DNA of 60,000 nt from Nymphaea colorata (lineage: Eukaryota > Streptophyta > Magnoliopsida > Nymphaeales > Nymphaeaceae). Position 1 is the first letter of the stretch. The number at the start of each line of letters is the position of its first letter. The notes beneath the pieces were generated by a model. It saw nothing but the letters and a program-made list of their open reading frames with translations, did not search any database and was not told the origin of the DNA. This document shows, piece after piece, positions 46,301-58,720 of this stretch. Position numbers and translations under genes: made by a program. The stretch lies in contig NC_045144.1 of the NCBI RefSeq assembly GCF_008831285.2, forward strand, positions 25,313,716 to 25,373,715, written 5' to 3'.

Positions 46301-48741
46301 TGCCATATTGTAGAGAGATGGAGTAATAGCTATATTAACAGTCATCAAAAGAGTTGAGTGGGATGGCTCTAAGAAGAAGGCCAATGACCTCCTTTAAAGA
46401 AAATGAGGATCCTAGATATTGATAATCACCTCCATTCAGCTTTTTAAACATTTTAATAGCAGATTTTCTCCAGTTTATTGGACCAAGAATCACTCCAGCC
46501 CCTCTGTGGGATCCTGCAAGGAGTCTTAAGACGAGGAGTATAATGCCATCATTTCCCCATTCTTTACTTCTATGAAAGTAAGGAAAGCCCACCGTCTTAT
46601 GAATAGAATTCACTCAAATAGAAGACATTTCAAAGTGGACATTTTAGGTTTGCATCTTTTGTTCATAATACAAACAGTTGACATTAGGAATCATAGAATT
46701 GAATCTGCCATACTTTTGACTCAGTACTGGATGGATGGCATCTATGCTGTATGGATTATACATGAATTAACAAAAGCACGTCCACCCAAGACTAGCGGCA
46801 GAGCCAGAAATTTATTTTAGGTTTGCATCTTTTGTTCATAATACAAGCAGTTGAGATTAGGAATCATAGAATTGAATCTGCCATACTTTTGATTCAGAAC
46901 TGGATGGATGGTGTCTATGCTATATGGATTATACATGAATTAACAAAAGCATGTCCACCCAAGACTAGCAGCAAAGCCAGAAATTTCTCATTAAGCAGTA
47001 CTACTACTAATAAGTTCTAAATTTTCAAGGAGAATCAACATGTAGAAAAGAAAATTTGCTCTGAATTGATTTTAGAAGGTGAAATAGTAATTTTAATTAT
47101 TGGTTTAACAATTAATTTGACGGACACGGATTTATGAATTTTTTTAGCAACTATGTATTTTCCCTAGTTGATTTTATACGTTGTTTCACATCAACTTCTC
47201 CATGACCTTCTTGAAATTTAAGTACCAATGCCCTGGAATTTCTGGTGCTGCTGTTGCAACACAGATATTAATATATCAACAACAATGGGGGTGTTTGATG
47301 AGGCCAGAATTGTGGAATTTTGGAATTAAAATTATTGTTTTGATGTAAAGGAACTGTGTTATGATCAAACAAAGAATTTTGAATCTGGAATTATAGATTC
47401 ATTCCTGATTCAAAATCCCAGAATTATGATTCTACTTTAGGTTTTCTCAATATGAAGGTCACGCTTTTCTAAATTTGCATGCCAGGAAAATAAAAAAACA
47501 AAAAAAAAAACAAAACAGAATACACAAGAACTAAGCTTGACACCTAAGAAAATACTTTTAAATGAGGACAAGTTTCAAGTCTCTTAGGTTGAATTTAGCA
47601 TCTTCAACTATATTCAATTACATGTATATTTCCATGGAGGTAGTATGGTAATACTTTTCTTCTTTTTAACGCTGAAAGTTATTCAAGGGAAATTCAGATG
47701 ATGCGGTGAAAGTTAGTTGTACATGTAAAAAGGATTAAGCCTTTATTACAATCAAAGGAATATTATTCTGAAACATACGTACAACATTTGTTATGCACAG
47801 ATACACGCAAACACCCATGTATAAGAAAAAGGATGCCCATGGGTTAATTTTATCCATGTGGACTATAAATGCAGTCCATGGACATAGGAATTCCTTCCAG
47901 CGACATTAAACACTCCTTATGTCTCCATTACATGCATGACACTTTTTCTTTTCGTTTAAGCCGGAGTCCAACTACTGAACTTTATGCAAACAACATCAAC
48001 AAAAGCAATAAACTAGCGGGGTTAAGACTTGATTAATTAGTTTACCAATTTCTCTTTTACTAGTTTGTCAATTTGATTCCTATGTGTGCTACTCTTTTGA
48101 GCTGCAAAAAGGTTTCATATACGACACTTAAGTTGAAGAGTGTACCATAGGACTACCGATATCCTGAAGCAACATTGGTCCCAAAAGGTAGAAAAAGCAG
48201 GGTGGCTGTTGCCTCTCTTTTACCAGAATATCATAATTCCAATTCCCTTTTATCAGTTTGGAACCTTGAACGAATTAACAAGGTATTTAATTCAGATTAT
48301 GCCAAGACTTTGTAACAAGTAATTATAACCAATTATACCATTTTAATTCACTCAAGGATCCAAACTGATAAAAGGGAATTGAAATTATGATATTTTGGTA
48401 AAAGAGAGGCAACAGCCTCCCCTCTTTTTCTACCTTTTGGGTCCAATGTTGCTTCAGGATATTGCTGGTCTTATGGTACATTCTTCAACTTAAATGTCGT
48501 ATGAAACCTTTTGCAGCCCAAAAGAGTAGTGCACATAGGAGTCAAATTGACAAACTAGTAAAAGACTTCTCTATCCACTATAGATGGGATGTCTACAACC
48601 CTGATTTTATCTATTTTAATCTTCAATTTTTATATATATGAATAGTAGAAAAGTTCAATAAAACAGCAATAATATTGAAGAAAAACTACCATTTTTATGA
48701 ATAAATGACAATAGTGTTCTACTAAAACATGACAATGTGCC
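40337..48741. repeat. Tandem unit U6
   Basis: 8.4 kb. After the minisatellite (41423-41700) the mini MITE is cut: ACATGTCTTCCATTTTG at about 41846 joins to TTTCTAGAATGTGAG, removing the GTGCAC block and the first GGTGTTTGATG block. Then come the inverted duplication at about 42468-42720, the CACACTGCC block 42840, the solo LTR 43428-45313, the MITEs, the duplicated small frame and the hairpin 48053-48566. Confidence 0.9.
43428..45313. mobile_element. Solo LTR in U6, TSD AGGGG
   Basis: Same start TGTTTTCATCCTC and end GGGGTCATTACA, flanked by AGGGG at 43423-43427 and 45314-45318. About 1886 bp. Diagnostic variants that differ from U4: GGATTTCTCC near the start, GAGTCGCCCATCGG, CTCCCGATGCACTC and GTTTGCAACAAGG. 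Confidence 0.85.
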
Positions 48742-51700
48742 AAACCTTCTATATTAAGATAACGGGCTTCGAATGATGAAAATATTCATGTCATACCATT
48801 TTTTAGCTTGCAAATATTGTATAATCTCAATCCATTATATTAAAACCACCAAGAGCTTTCAGGCTTGAACTTTTCATCGTGAGAAAAAATAATAAAGAGT
48901 CATTTATCAAGTAATCAAATACAGAAGAAGAAAAAGAAAAAGTGGAACAAAGTGAAGCACCTCACTAAGCTTTGGCTTTCATATGCTGATCAAAAGCAGC
49001 TTCATATCATAAAAGCTAAAAGAGGAGACATTGTTGTGTAGAGAAGGTTGACAATCCAACTTATAGTAGAGAAATTGGCCCACTAAAGAAATTATGGATA
49101 CAATATTGTAAGAAAATCATACAAAATAAAGCAATTATAGATGCAAAATTATTAATCATCAATTTTTATGTAAGTTCATTGCCTTTAACACATTAGTTTG
49201 GTTCTTTGACTATATATTGGATTAGGACTGGTAATTAGGATTTAAAAAAAAAAAGACCTTCTATATTAATTCAATTTCAACATCCATAGTGGAAACAAAT
49301 AGATACTAGTAGTATTTGGTTCCATTTATGTGTCGATTCCCATGGCATCCTCCTTTTAGAGAATATTTAAGATTACAACCAAAGTATTTATGAAGATCAG
49401 CAAAGTAATGAAGGTGTGAATTGGTGGGGAGAGAACCATGTGTTCAAATCCTCTCGTTGCCCACCGTCGTGATAATCGTCGGTAAAATCTTCTTTTTACT
49501 GACAGTCAGTTTTCAGCCCATCAGTAAAGCTTGCATTTTTTGTATTGAGAGTCTCACCTTGCAAGGCTTCATGACTCGAGAAATTTTTGCTATAGAGTTT
49601 TGCATTATAAAAAGAGAATTGACTATAAGGGGCTCCATTTGATGACCATAACACTCTATTATTGTCGTATGAATCTACCTCAAAATTAAGGCATGTTTAT
49701 AAAACTGTTAATCAATCAGTAGATGTTCAAATTTACATGTACTCTCGTGGGACCAAATTTACGGATACCTTTGTATTAGAAAGTAAATTGATTGATCAAA
49801 ACCAACATAGTAAGATCAAGCATGAAAGAGAAAGGGTGAGGGCAGCTCGGGGGCGAAGAAGGAGAAACAGAGAAAAGGTAACCGCAGCTTGGGGGCGGAG
49901 GCGGAGGAGATGGAGAGAAAGAGAAAGGGTGAGGGCAGCTCAGGGGCAGAGATGGAGGAGAAAGAGAGAAAGACATTGGGCGATTGCAGCTCGGGGGCAG
50001 AAACAGAGGAGAAAGAGAGAAAGACATTGGGCGATGGCAGCTCGGGGGCAGAAATAGAGGAGAAGGAGAGATAGGGAAAGGGCAAGGGCAGGTCGGGGGC
50101 AGGAGGCTGTTCTGTCCCATGCTTTTCTCTGAAGATTAGCTCGGAAAAATATGGAACAGAGGATATTTTATACTCTATGTCCAATCGTCCATCGTGTCCA
50201 TACTATACTGTGGACGGTGTTTGATAAAAAAATCGATTAAACAGGACACATGTGTTCCATTCTGCATATCATGTGACCATCAAACACCATCGTAGTGTTA
50301 GAAATTAAATTGATTGATCAACATAGTCATAGTAAGATCAAGCACTAAAGTTGCAAATATATGCTTTCGGCATGGAGGACTTGTGAAGGCCACCCTTTCA
50401 TGGCAGAAATGATGAAGAAGATGTCCTCCATGCTATTTGTAACTGATTCAAGTAGCACTGCTGAAATATAAAAACCATTTACAAATGATAAAAAATTAAA
50501 ATAATCCGAGATACAAACAAAAATAAAAAATAAATTTATTGATAAACTAATATGAAATTATAGCAGATGGATAATAAACTTTTAGTGAACTGAATTGGCA
50601 AGGCTAGCTGCCAACTCGTGGTCGAGTTGGATGAATTGATGATGAATTGGCCAATTATTTAAAAAAATCATTTTAAAAAAAAATAAACAGATGTGTTTTA
50701 AAATTAAAGAAATTAACTTTTAGCATGAAGTTGGTGTTTGCTTGCTGCTCATTAGGGTAAGCCGGAGGAAATCCTACTGCTCAAGAAGTTATGTGTGTTT
50801 GTACTGGTGCACAAATTTTTGTGCACCAATATAGTTAATAAGTAAAATACCTTTACTTCACACTGAAAAAAAAAAAACTTTTGTAAAAACAAAAAAGAAA
50901 ATGAAAAAAGTAAAGACTACGGAAGACATTTCTTTTTAACAAATTATCAAAATGTCCTTCCCTCCTTTACTGCATACACGCACCTTTCTACGTGTCAACT
51001 AGTGCATCGCTTCCTTCCTATGGGCATTTAATATTCTTGAAATTTTATGGTCATTGGTATATTTTTTCGTAGCTACGTTGCTGAGACCTTCTTGAAATTT
51101 AAGTACCAACGCCCTCAAATTTATGGTGCCACCATGACATTAGTATCAACAACATTGCCGACACTTAGGAGGTGTTTGATGAGGCCAGAATTATGGAATT
51201 TTAAAATAAAAATTCTTATTTTGATGACATGAGGAATTGGGTTATCAAACAAAAATTTTTCATTCCAGAATTATGGGCACATTCTTAAATTACAATTCTA
51301 GAATTAATGACTATACCTTTGAGGGTGGAATTATGATTCCAGAACTTCTGAATTTTTACATCTCTCTTTAAGGCACAAGTCATGAAGGTTTTTTATTCTT
51401 CAATTTCACATTTTTAATTCTTACTTTATCAATGACCTTTTTTCATTTGTAAAAATAAAATGATAAACTATCAAGGAAAAGTATAACTGGAATATTCATT
51501 GTTTGAGGTGGAATTTTGTTTCTAGAATGTGAGTATAAAGAATTGATGAATGGGAAAAAGAAAAGGGCTTCTGAATTTGAAAGTGAGGAATTGATGGTAG
51601 GTACATTTGTAATAAAGCTAGATAGGGTGTATATCTAAATGTATATATTACATATATGATAATCAATCAAGATTTTCAAAATTAAAGAAACATGAGAGGA

Positions 51701-54700
51701 AAATATAGAATATTTATGGAACATAAATAAAAAAAAGGAAAAAAAAATAAACAAAAAATTTAGTTTGAAAGTATAACAAGTAATTGTTTGTCACTTGACC
51801 CTGTTGTTGTTAAAAACCTATGTTGGGGAATTAATTTGACTAAAGGACTAAAATACTCTTAAAATGAAGGCAAATTTCATGTTTTTTAATCTGCCTTAGC
51901 ATTTTTAACTATATTCAATTATATTAGTACATGATTAGGTATACCCTAGATTGTTAGTATGGGGGCGCTTCTTTTCTTTATTATGGCTGCAAAATTATTC
52001 AAGGAAATTTTAAATGTACTAAAAATTAGTTGTCTTGTCAAAGTTATTTTTTAGAAGGTAAATCGTAAATTTATTGAGTTACATCAATTTAGTTGTAATT
52101 ATAAAGTTACATCAATAAAGTTATGATTACAGCAGAGTTTTGTTTTCAAAAAGACACCTCATAGATTTGACAACAATAAAAAATAAGCACAACTTTATTG
52201 ATGTAAAAATTAATTTCACATTATGGATTTATGAATTTTGATTAACCATGTTAAAATGGATGTGTTTCTATCAATATTATAAAGTTATGCTTTTTTTTAT
52301 TGTTGTCAAATCTATGAGGTGTCTTTTTGAAAACAAAACTCTGTTGTAATTATAAAGTTATGCTTATTTGACAACGGAGTTTTGAAATTAATTTCATTGG
52401 GGGAAGCGGGCCATCACTATGTCATTTTTTCAATGAAACTTTTGATGGGCTGGTGTGGGCACACTGCCTCCCCGGAAGATACGTTCTCAAAGTTTAGCCA
52501 TCTAAGCCATGCTTTGTTGTTGGCTCCCAGCTCAATGTGCTAGCCTGGGAATGGACTAGCTTCCTAGCAAGCCTAAGCTTGGCACATAAGAAAATACTGT
52601 TAAATGAAGACAAATTTTCAAGTCTATTAGGTTGCATTAGCATCTTTAACCATATTCGATTACCTTAGTGAATGATGAACTATATGCTATGAAAAGTTAT
52701 TCAAGGGAAATTTGGATGTACTAAAAGTTAGGTGTACATGTATTTTTCGTGGATGCTTATAGAAGGTGCAATCATAATTTTCAATTATTGATTTAACAAT
52801 TAATTTGCATCTAATTTACGGATTTTTATTTGTTTTCAATATTTTTTCCCTTTTGGTTAACATGGTGCTTGGTAATCCATAGATTTCGTCTGCTCTTTAG
52901 TTTCTTTTCTTAAATGTGAACTCCCATTTTTCTCCAACGCATTTATTCTGTTTTATTAGTTAGGTCCATCTTGATATTTTTGCACTTTTGATCCATGTGG
53001 TTCCTCCATTATTTTGTTTTCCTTTAAATTATAATGAAGTCAATAGGGGTGTTTTCATCCTCAAAATTTTTGGTTTTTGGAGTACTCCAAAAAAATGAGG
53101 TTTTGTTTTTAAAAAAAGAAGAGAAAGGGAGTCACCCGTCGATATGAAGATTAATCATTCTCGGCACCTTTACTGGGGGTAATAAATCCATGGGCTATCT
53201 TTATTATTGATGCATTTCTTTTTATCTTAAACGTCTTTTCACTCTATAGTGTTTGAGAAAATGTTGAAGATTTCATGTTTCAACATTTTTAGAGAGTTTT
53301 GAGGAATCTTTTGAGAGTGTAAAATATTTTGATTTTGAGAAATTCTTATAAATATTTGAAAAACTTTGGAGATCTCTTTTTGTAGTCACTTTACTGTTCT
53401 CTTAAGCTTTAAGTAGGCTTGAGATGTTGCTCTAATTCGGTTTCCACCTAGTTAAAGCTTCATCTCCTCTTGGTTAAGGTTTTTGGAGCAGTGCTTATGA
53501 TTACAAATGATATTAAGAGAGGGTGAATGCATTGATATATTGAATTTATATGATTAGAAGAGAGCAAAACATTCCTACCACATCATTCATACATCTAATA
53601 TTTTTGTTTTATAGCTAGCATAACTTTTTGACTCTAAAGTAGGGATTTGAAAGTTATCTCATATGGTCATGGAGAGATAAAGAAGAGAGAAAAAAGGAAA
53701 CCAAAACAAAGCTGCATTCAATAAAATAAAGAATGATTCAATCATAAAATAAAATATTACTTCACATTCTCATACTCCCTGTGCACTCAAGAAGCTAACC
53801 TTCTTAACTCTAAAATATATAAAGCAATCTTATATGGTCATGGGGAGATAAAGAAAGCAAGAAAACAAAGGAAAGAAAGGAATTGGATGATGATTATATA
53901 CCTCTAATGAGTAAAACTCTAAGATGATGAAATGAACAACCTTACTTGGATGATCCTAGATCTCCTTGAGTGAAGCTCCAAGATGATGAAGAGTATGTAT
54001 TCAATAGAGTTGTAGCTTGATGAAGTTTGCAACAAGGTTGAAGAAGGAGAAGAAGTGAGAAAGAAAGAAGAAGAGGGAAATGGAGGAAGAGAGCTAAAAA
54101 CTCTAAGTCCCCAAATGAGAATTTACTAAAGTTTTACGAAGGGCTATTTCATGCCCAAGAGTGAAGATTATGGAGGGTACTTATAGAGAGTTTTGTAGCC
54201 AAAACTCAGAATTTGAACTTTTTTTAATTTTACAATATTTTCATGCGAATTTCACATAATTTTGAATTATTTTTAATTTTTTTATAAAAAAATTGGTTTT
54301 GACTAAGTGGAATTGGCCCTTAACCCTGCAAATACCCCCTTGGGGTGTGGGTAGGGTTAATACCCACCTAAAAAAATCAAAAACCAACCCCCAAGGGCCG
54401 GTTTTGCAAGATAAAAGGGTGGGGAGGGGGCCTGCATTGTTGCAGGCCCCTGCCCGGGCACTGTTTTGTGTTCGCGCACACGCACGTGTGCGCGACGCGA
54501 GCTCTCGCGTCATGTGACTGTGTGTCGTGCGATGTATTTTTTTTTTTAATAAGGGTTTTTCGTATAAAAGCATAAAGATTCATTTTTCTGTTCAATTTAT
54601 TTAAAAATAGATAAAACTGTTTTTTTTTTTATCAAAAGGGTGGTCAGCTTCGTTTTAAGCCTCAAAAACTTATTTTGGTGCAAGGACGAAGCGTAAAACA

Positions 54701-56500
54701 AGGGAGAGGTCTGTGCATGTGTGTTCGATGCTTATAACATCAGACTTTGTTGTTTTGAACTCGATTTTGGATTTTGAGTTTCAAAAGCTCAATTCTGACC
54801 TAAACTTGGTTTTGGATCTGAGAGTTGGATTTTAGATTTAAATTTTTGCGTCTAAATTTGGGTTTTGTGCTTGTGTTTGGGTAAAATAACAGTCTTTTAA
54901 AAAAAATTGGGGTCATTACAAGGGGAAAACTAGCTGTAGAAAAATTTGGTAATTTTTGTGCCAATGTTGAAGCACAAAAATGATGAAAGGAATATTATAA
55001 TGAAAGACTGGATGAATATTTAATTAACAAGTTACAGTCATGAACCTCCAATGTTCATTAATGAACAAGTTAGAATTATGGTTCCATGATTCGGGTAAAT
55101 GGCTGAAATGTTTGAATAAGACTAATTGTAAAATGGAACATTTTCATTTGAAGTTCACATTTTTTCTCATAATATCGTAAACAGTGTTGGTGTATATAGT
55201 TTTCTCAATAAGAACTTCATCTTTTTTACTAAATTTGCATACAACAACATGTTGGGGAAGCATGGGCATTGAGCCAGCCCGGCCCAATAAGGAGTCGGGC
55301 TCAGGCCGGCCCAAAACCTAGGCCCGGCTTGATTAAGTTAAAAAATATTATATTTTTAGTATAAAATAATCTATAAATGTAATTAATCTTAATAAAATGT
55401 TATAAAATTATATATATTAATAAAAAATATATTAAAAATTTATCAGGCCCACCCGGGCTCGGATGCCCTTTTTCGGGCCGAGTCGGGTCGGGTAATTGCC
55501 GGTGGCCCGGCCCAGTGCCCAGGTTAACTCTAGGATTTAGATTACATTCCAAATGAAATAAGAACTCCATGTTCATGGTATAATCCTGTCTAGCATCTTA
55601 AATGCATGTTGGATGTAGAGGCAATATTCAGTATACCAAATTGTACACATTACCCTAATGGTCCACTCACGCATGTATGAAAAGAAAATAGAAGACATTT
55701 CTGAAACACTCGTTGTTGCATGGGCGGCGCCAGAAATTTTTCATGAGAGGGGCCGAATAAAGTTTCTAAATTTTGAATAGGGCCAAAATATCATTTTTCA
55801 AAATTTTTATATAAAACAACTGAAATTTTCTAAAATTTACATGTAAATTTTAAAAAAATATATTTTGAGGTAAGGGCCGAAATATCATTTTTCCTACACA
55901 ATCAACGCCATATTGTAGAGAGATGGAGTAATAGCTATATCAACAGTTATCAAAAGGGTTGAGTGGGATGGGTCTAAGAAGAAGGCCAATGACCTCCTTT
56001 AAAGAAAATGAGGATCCTAGATATTGATAATCACCTGCATTCAGCTTTTTAAACATTTTAATAGCAGATTTTCTCCAGTTTATTGGACCAAGAATCACTC
56101 CAGCCCTTCTTTGGGATCCTTCAAGGAGTCTTAAGATGAGGTGTATATTGTCATAAACTCCCCATTCTTTACTTCTATCAAAGCAAGCAAGACCCACCAT
56201 CTTATTAATAAAATTCACTCAAACAGAAGACATTTCAAAGTGGATATTTTAGGTTTGCATCTTTTGTTCATAATACAAGCAGTTGACATCAGAAATCATA
56301 GAATTGAATCTGCCATACTTTTGATTCAGCACTGGATGGATGGCGTCTATGCTATATGGATTATACATGAATTAACAAAAGCATGTCCACCCACGACTAG
56401 CCGCAAAGCCAGAAATTTCTCATTAAGCATTACTACTACTAATAAATTCTAAATTTTCAAGGGGAATCAACATGTAAAAAGAAAATTTGCTCTGTATTGT
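48742..56500. repeat. Tandem unit U7, last unit, without hairpin end
   Basis: Leader, minisatellite 49826-50103, mini MITE, GTGCAC block 50807, GGTGTTTGATG block 51171, inverted duplication about 52118-52370, solo LTR 53050-54920, MITEs 55259-55525 and 55716-55880, and small frame 56141. Similarity stops near GAAAATTTGCTCTGTATTG at about 56500, so the second half with the hairpin is absent. The left part follows U4 variants and the right part of the LTR follows U6 variants. Confidence 0.9.
53050..54920. mobile_element. Solo LTR in U7, mosaic, TSD AGGGG
   Basis: TG...CA element flanked by AGGGG at 53045-53049 and 54921-54925. Up to about 53930 it has U4-type variants (GGAGTACTCC, GTCACCCGTCGATATG, CTCCCTGTGCACTC, GTAAAACTCTAAG). 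From about 54028 it has U6-type variants (GTTTGCAACAAGG, AAACTCTAAGTCCCC, AGAGTGAAGATTATGG). Confidence 0.85.
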
Positions 56501-56990
56501 TATTGAAAAGATAAGTGTTTTTTGTGGCACCGAGTTTGCAATTTTTCACATGATGCTCACACCTGCAACGGTGGAACCAGAAATTTTTCAAGAGAGGGTC
56601 TGAATTAAAGTTTCTAAATTTTGACATGAGCCAAAATATCATTTTTCAAAAATTTTATATAGGACAGTTAAAAGATTTTTAAATTTATGTGTAAAAATTT
56701 TGTTCCTCACTTTTAATGCACCTTTGCTTCAAAATATGGAATTATACTTGTGTCTTCATCCACCTTGTAGGTTCTTTAGTTGAAAGGCAAGCGACATAAT
56801 CCCTTTATTCATAATGAATTGAGCAGAATACATGGTCATACGAGTGCAGTTGAACCAAAGATAAAAGCCTTTGAAGAAGGTGCCAAGTATAAGTTTGAAC
56901 AGTAGATTAAGATCTGTGATTATTTCTTCAATAAAATTACTGCACGAAATTACAATTGAAAATCTTTTGCTAATCAACTTATCCAACAAG
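56501..56990. other. Region right of the array
   Basis: Contains another GGCGGAGCCAG-type MITE start at about 56566 (CAACGGTGGAACCAGAAATT followed by TTCAAGAGAGGG) without a clear right end. A stretch at 56936-56996 (AATCTTTTGCTAATCAACTT) recurs at 57615-57650. No gene was recognised. Confidence 0.5.
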
Positions 56991-57117
56991 TTTGCAAGTG
57001 TGACCAAATTCATGGATACCGCAATGAGAATGGAATGTACACAAGGATTCTTCAAGGAAAAGGAAAAGACAATTGATTGATCAATAAAGTTTCAATAAGA
57101 TCAAGCACAAAAGTTGG

Positions 57118-57181
<64 letters not shown>

Positions 57182-57299
57182 TTTTTTGCTTGACCAACCA
57201 TGTTAAACAGTCAATCGCCTTTTTCTTTTCCATGGAGAACGCTTATGTACATTCTATTCCCATTACTATATCTATAAATTTGGTCTCCCACTTGTAAAT
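56991..57299. repeat. Foldback hairpin with (TA)30 at its apex
   Basis: Arms 56991-57120 and 57181-57299. TTTGCAAGTG, GAGAATGGAATGTACACAAG and AAGACAATTGATTG face CACTTGTAAATT, CTTATGTACATTCTATTCCC and CAGTCAATCGCC. The loop is exactly 60 bases of alternating TA at 57121-57180. A paralogous hairpin is at 58457-58720. The left-arm sequence (ACCAAATT...GATACC...GATTGATCAA) is related to the part of every tandem-unit leader just before the minisatellite. Confidence 0.9.
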
Positions 57300-57715
57300 T
57301 TGACTATCCCTATTGGCCAAAGTTGCTAAACTTGGTTTTCCAATTGAATGAGAAAGCCAAATGATTCAGTGAATCGAGCTAATTAATTAAAAATTAAATA
57401 AAAATGAAAATATTATATGATTGAAAAGAAAGTTGAAAAAATAATATAAAATCAAGAACATGTAAATATACCCAAAGGATGATGGGGTATTCCTACCCTT
57501 TTTGTCATTCGCAACATGTTGAGGTTGGGCTAAGTTAAACTGAAGGCGTACAAGTCTTTGCATTGTTCATCAACATCTGCAATGATCTTCTTCCATAACA
57601 ATTAGTGCATGAAAATTGACAACCTTTTGCTAATCAACCTGTCGAGCAAGTTTTGAGTTGAAGGAAGACTGGTTATGCGCACAACTGCAGAGGGTTGTAT
57701 GATGATCAGAATGCT
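57300..57715. other. Spacer with direct-repeat parts
   Basis: Positions about 57410-57535 (TGAAAAAATAATATAAAATC, CCTACCC, CAACATGTTGAGGTTGGG) match about 58850-58975. With the hairpins they form direct repeats of roughly 530 bp. No coding feature. Confidence 0.6.
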
Positions 57716-57901
57716 CAGGGGCGGGGCCAGAAATTTTTCATGAAGCGGCTCAAATTAAAGTATCTAAATTTTGATTAGGACCGAAGTATCATTTTTCAAA
57801 AAATTTATATAAAACAAATGAAATGTTTTAAAAATTACATATAATTTTAAAAAAAAATGAGGTGGGGCCAGGCCCATACGGTCCCTACCTTGACTCCGCC
57901 C
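57716..57901 (+). mobile_element. hAT-like MITE with both ends kept
   Basis: Starts CAGGGGCGGGGCCAGAAATT and ends CCTTGACTCCGCCC, inverse of the start. About 186 bp, AT-rich inside. Flanks AGAATGCT and CCAATGCC share AATGC, a partly eroded target duplication. Best complete member of the family also seen at 15165, 30838, 37885, 46112 and 55716. Confidence 0.7.
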
Positions 57902-58456
57902 AATGCCCTTATTAAGTAAAAAGGGGAGCTCTTTCACAAGAATATTAAACCTTAATGAACAAGTTAAAAGTCCAAAAAGTACATTTCTTTATTAAAAAAA
58001 TAAATGTCTCAAACAACCCCTCTTTTTTCTTTCAAAGCATATTTGTTGCTTGCACCACCTCTTAGATGCTACTCGATCTTGTTCAATACTCAAATGGTAC
58101 TCTAATCACCCTCAGAAAGGGCTGGCGCAGGTTATATGCACTATAATATGCACTATTTTTTGCGCATCAATATAGTTAATGACTAAAATACCCTTAGTTC
58201 ACATTGAAAAGAAAAAAATTTTGTAAAGACAAAATTGAAAATGTAAAAAAGTAAAAGAGAACTATGAAGGGACATTTCTTTTTAATAAATTACCAAAATA
58301 TCATTCTCTCCTCTACTGTACACGTAACTTTCTTCAAATCCGCACATCATCAAACTCTCATCTTCAAAAGCGTCAGATGTCAAAGGCAACATTGGAGCCC
58401 TTTATGATGTTACTAATAACTGCACAGACTGAAAGCCCTTTATGACTCAAAGGCAA
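57902..58456. other. Spacer related to the GTGCAC block
   Basis: Positions about 58150-58340 (CATCAATATAGTTAATGACT, AAAATACCCTTA, GGACATTTCTTTTTAA) are diverged relatives of the block at 19210-19340 and 25935-26060 in the tandem units. Short local repeats of AAAGGCAACATT occur at 58383 and 58450. No gene was recognised. Confidence 0.6.
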
Positions 58457-58720
58457 CATTTGCAAGTGGAACCAAATTTATAGATACCATAGTGAGAATA
58501 GAATGTACATAAGGATTCTCTATGGAAAAGAAAAAGACAATTGATTGATCAACATAGTTGCAGGAAGATGAAGTAAAAAAGTTGGAAATATATGTGTGCT
58601 TTTGTGCTTGATCAACTTTGTTGATCAATCAATTGCTTTTTCCTTTTTCATGGAGAACTGCTTATGTACATGCTATTCTCACTACTATATCTGTAAATTT
58701 GGTACCTCACTTGCAAATTT
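58457..58720. repeat. Second foldback hairpin of the 56991 family
   Basis: Arms about 58457-58580 and 58600-58720. ATTTGCAAGTGGAACCAAAT and AAGACAATTGATTGATCAAC face GTTGATCAATCAATTGCTTT and CTCACTTGCAAATTT. The apex contains ATATATGTG rather than a long TA run. Together with 56991-57299 this shows the same foldback with and without microsatellite growth. Confidence 0.88.

Noticed and set aside
57121-57180. TA run as telomere or centromere satellite
   Set aside because: It is a simple dinucleotide run at a hairpin apex, without TTTAGGG units or longer satellite monomers.
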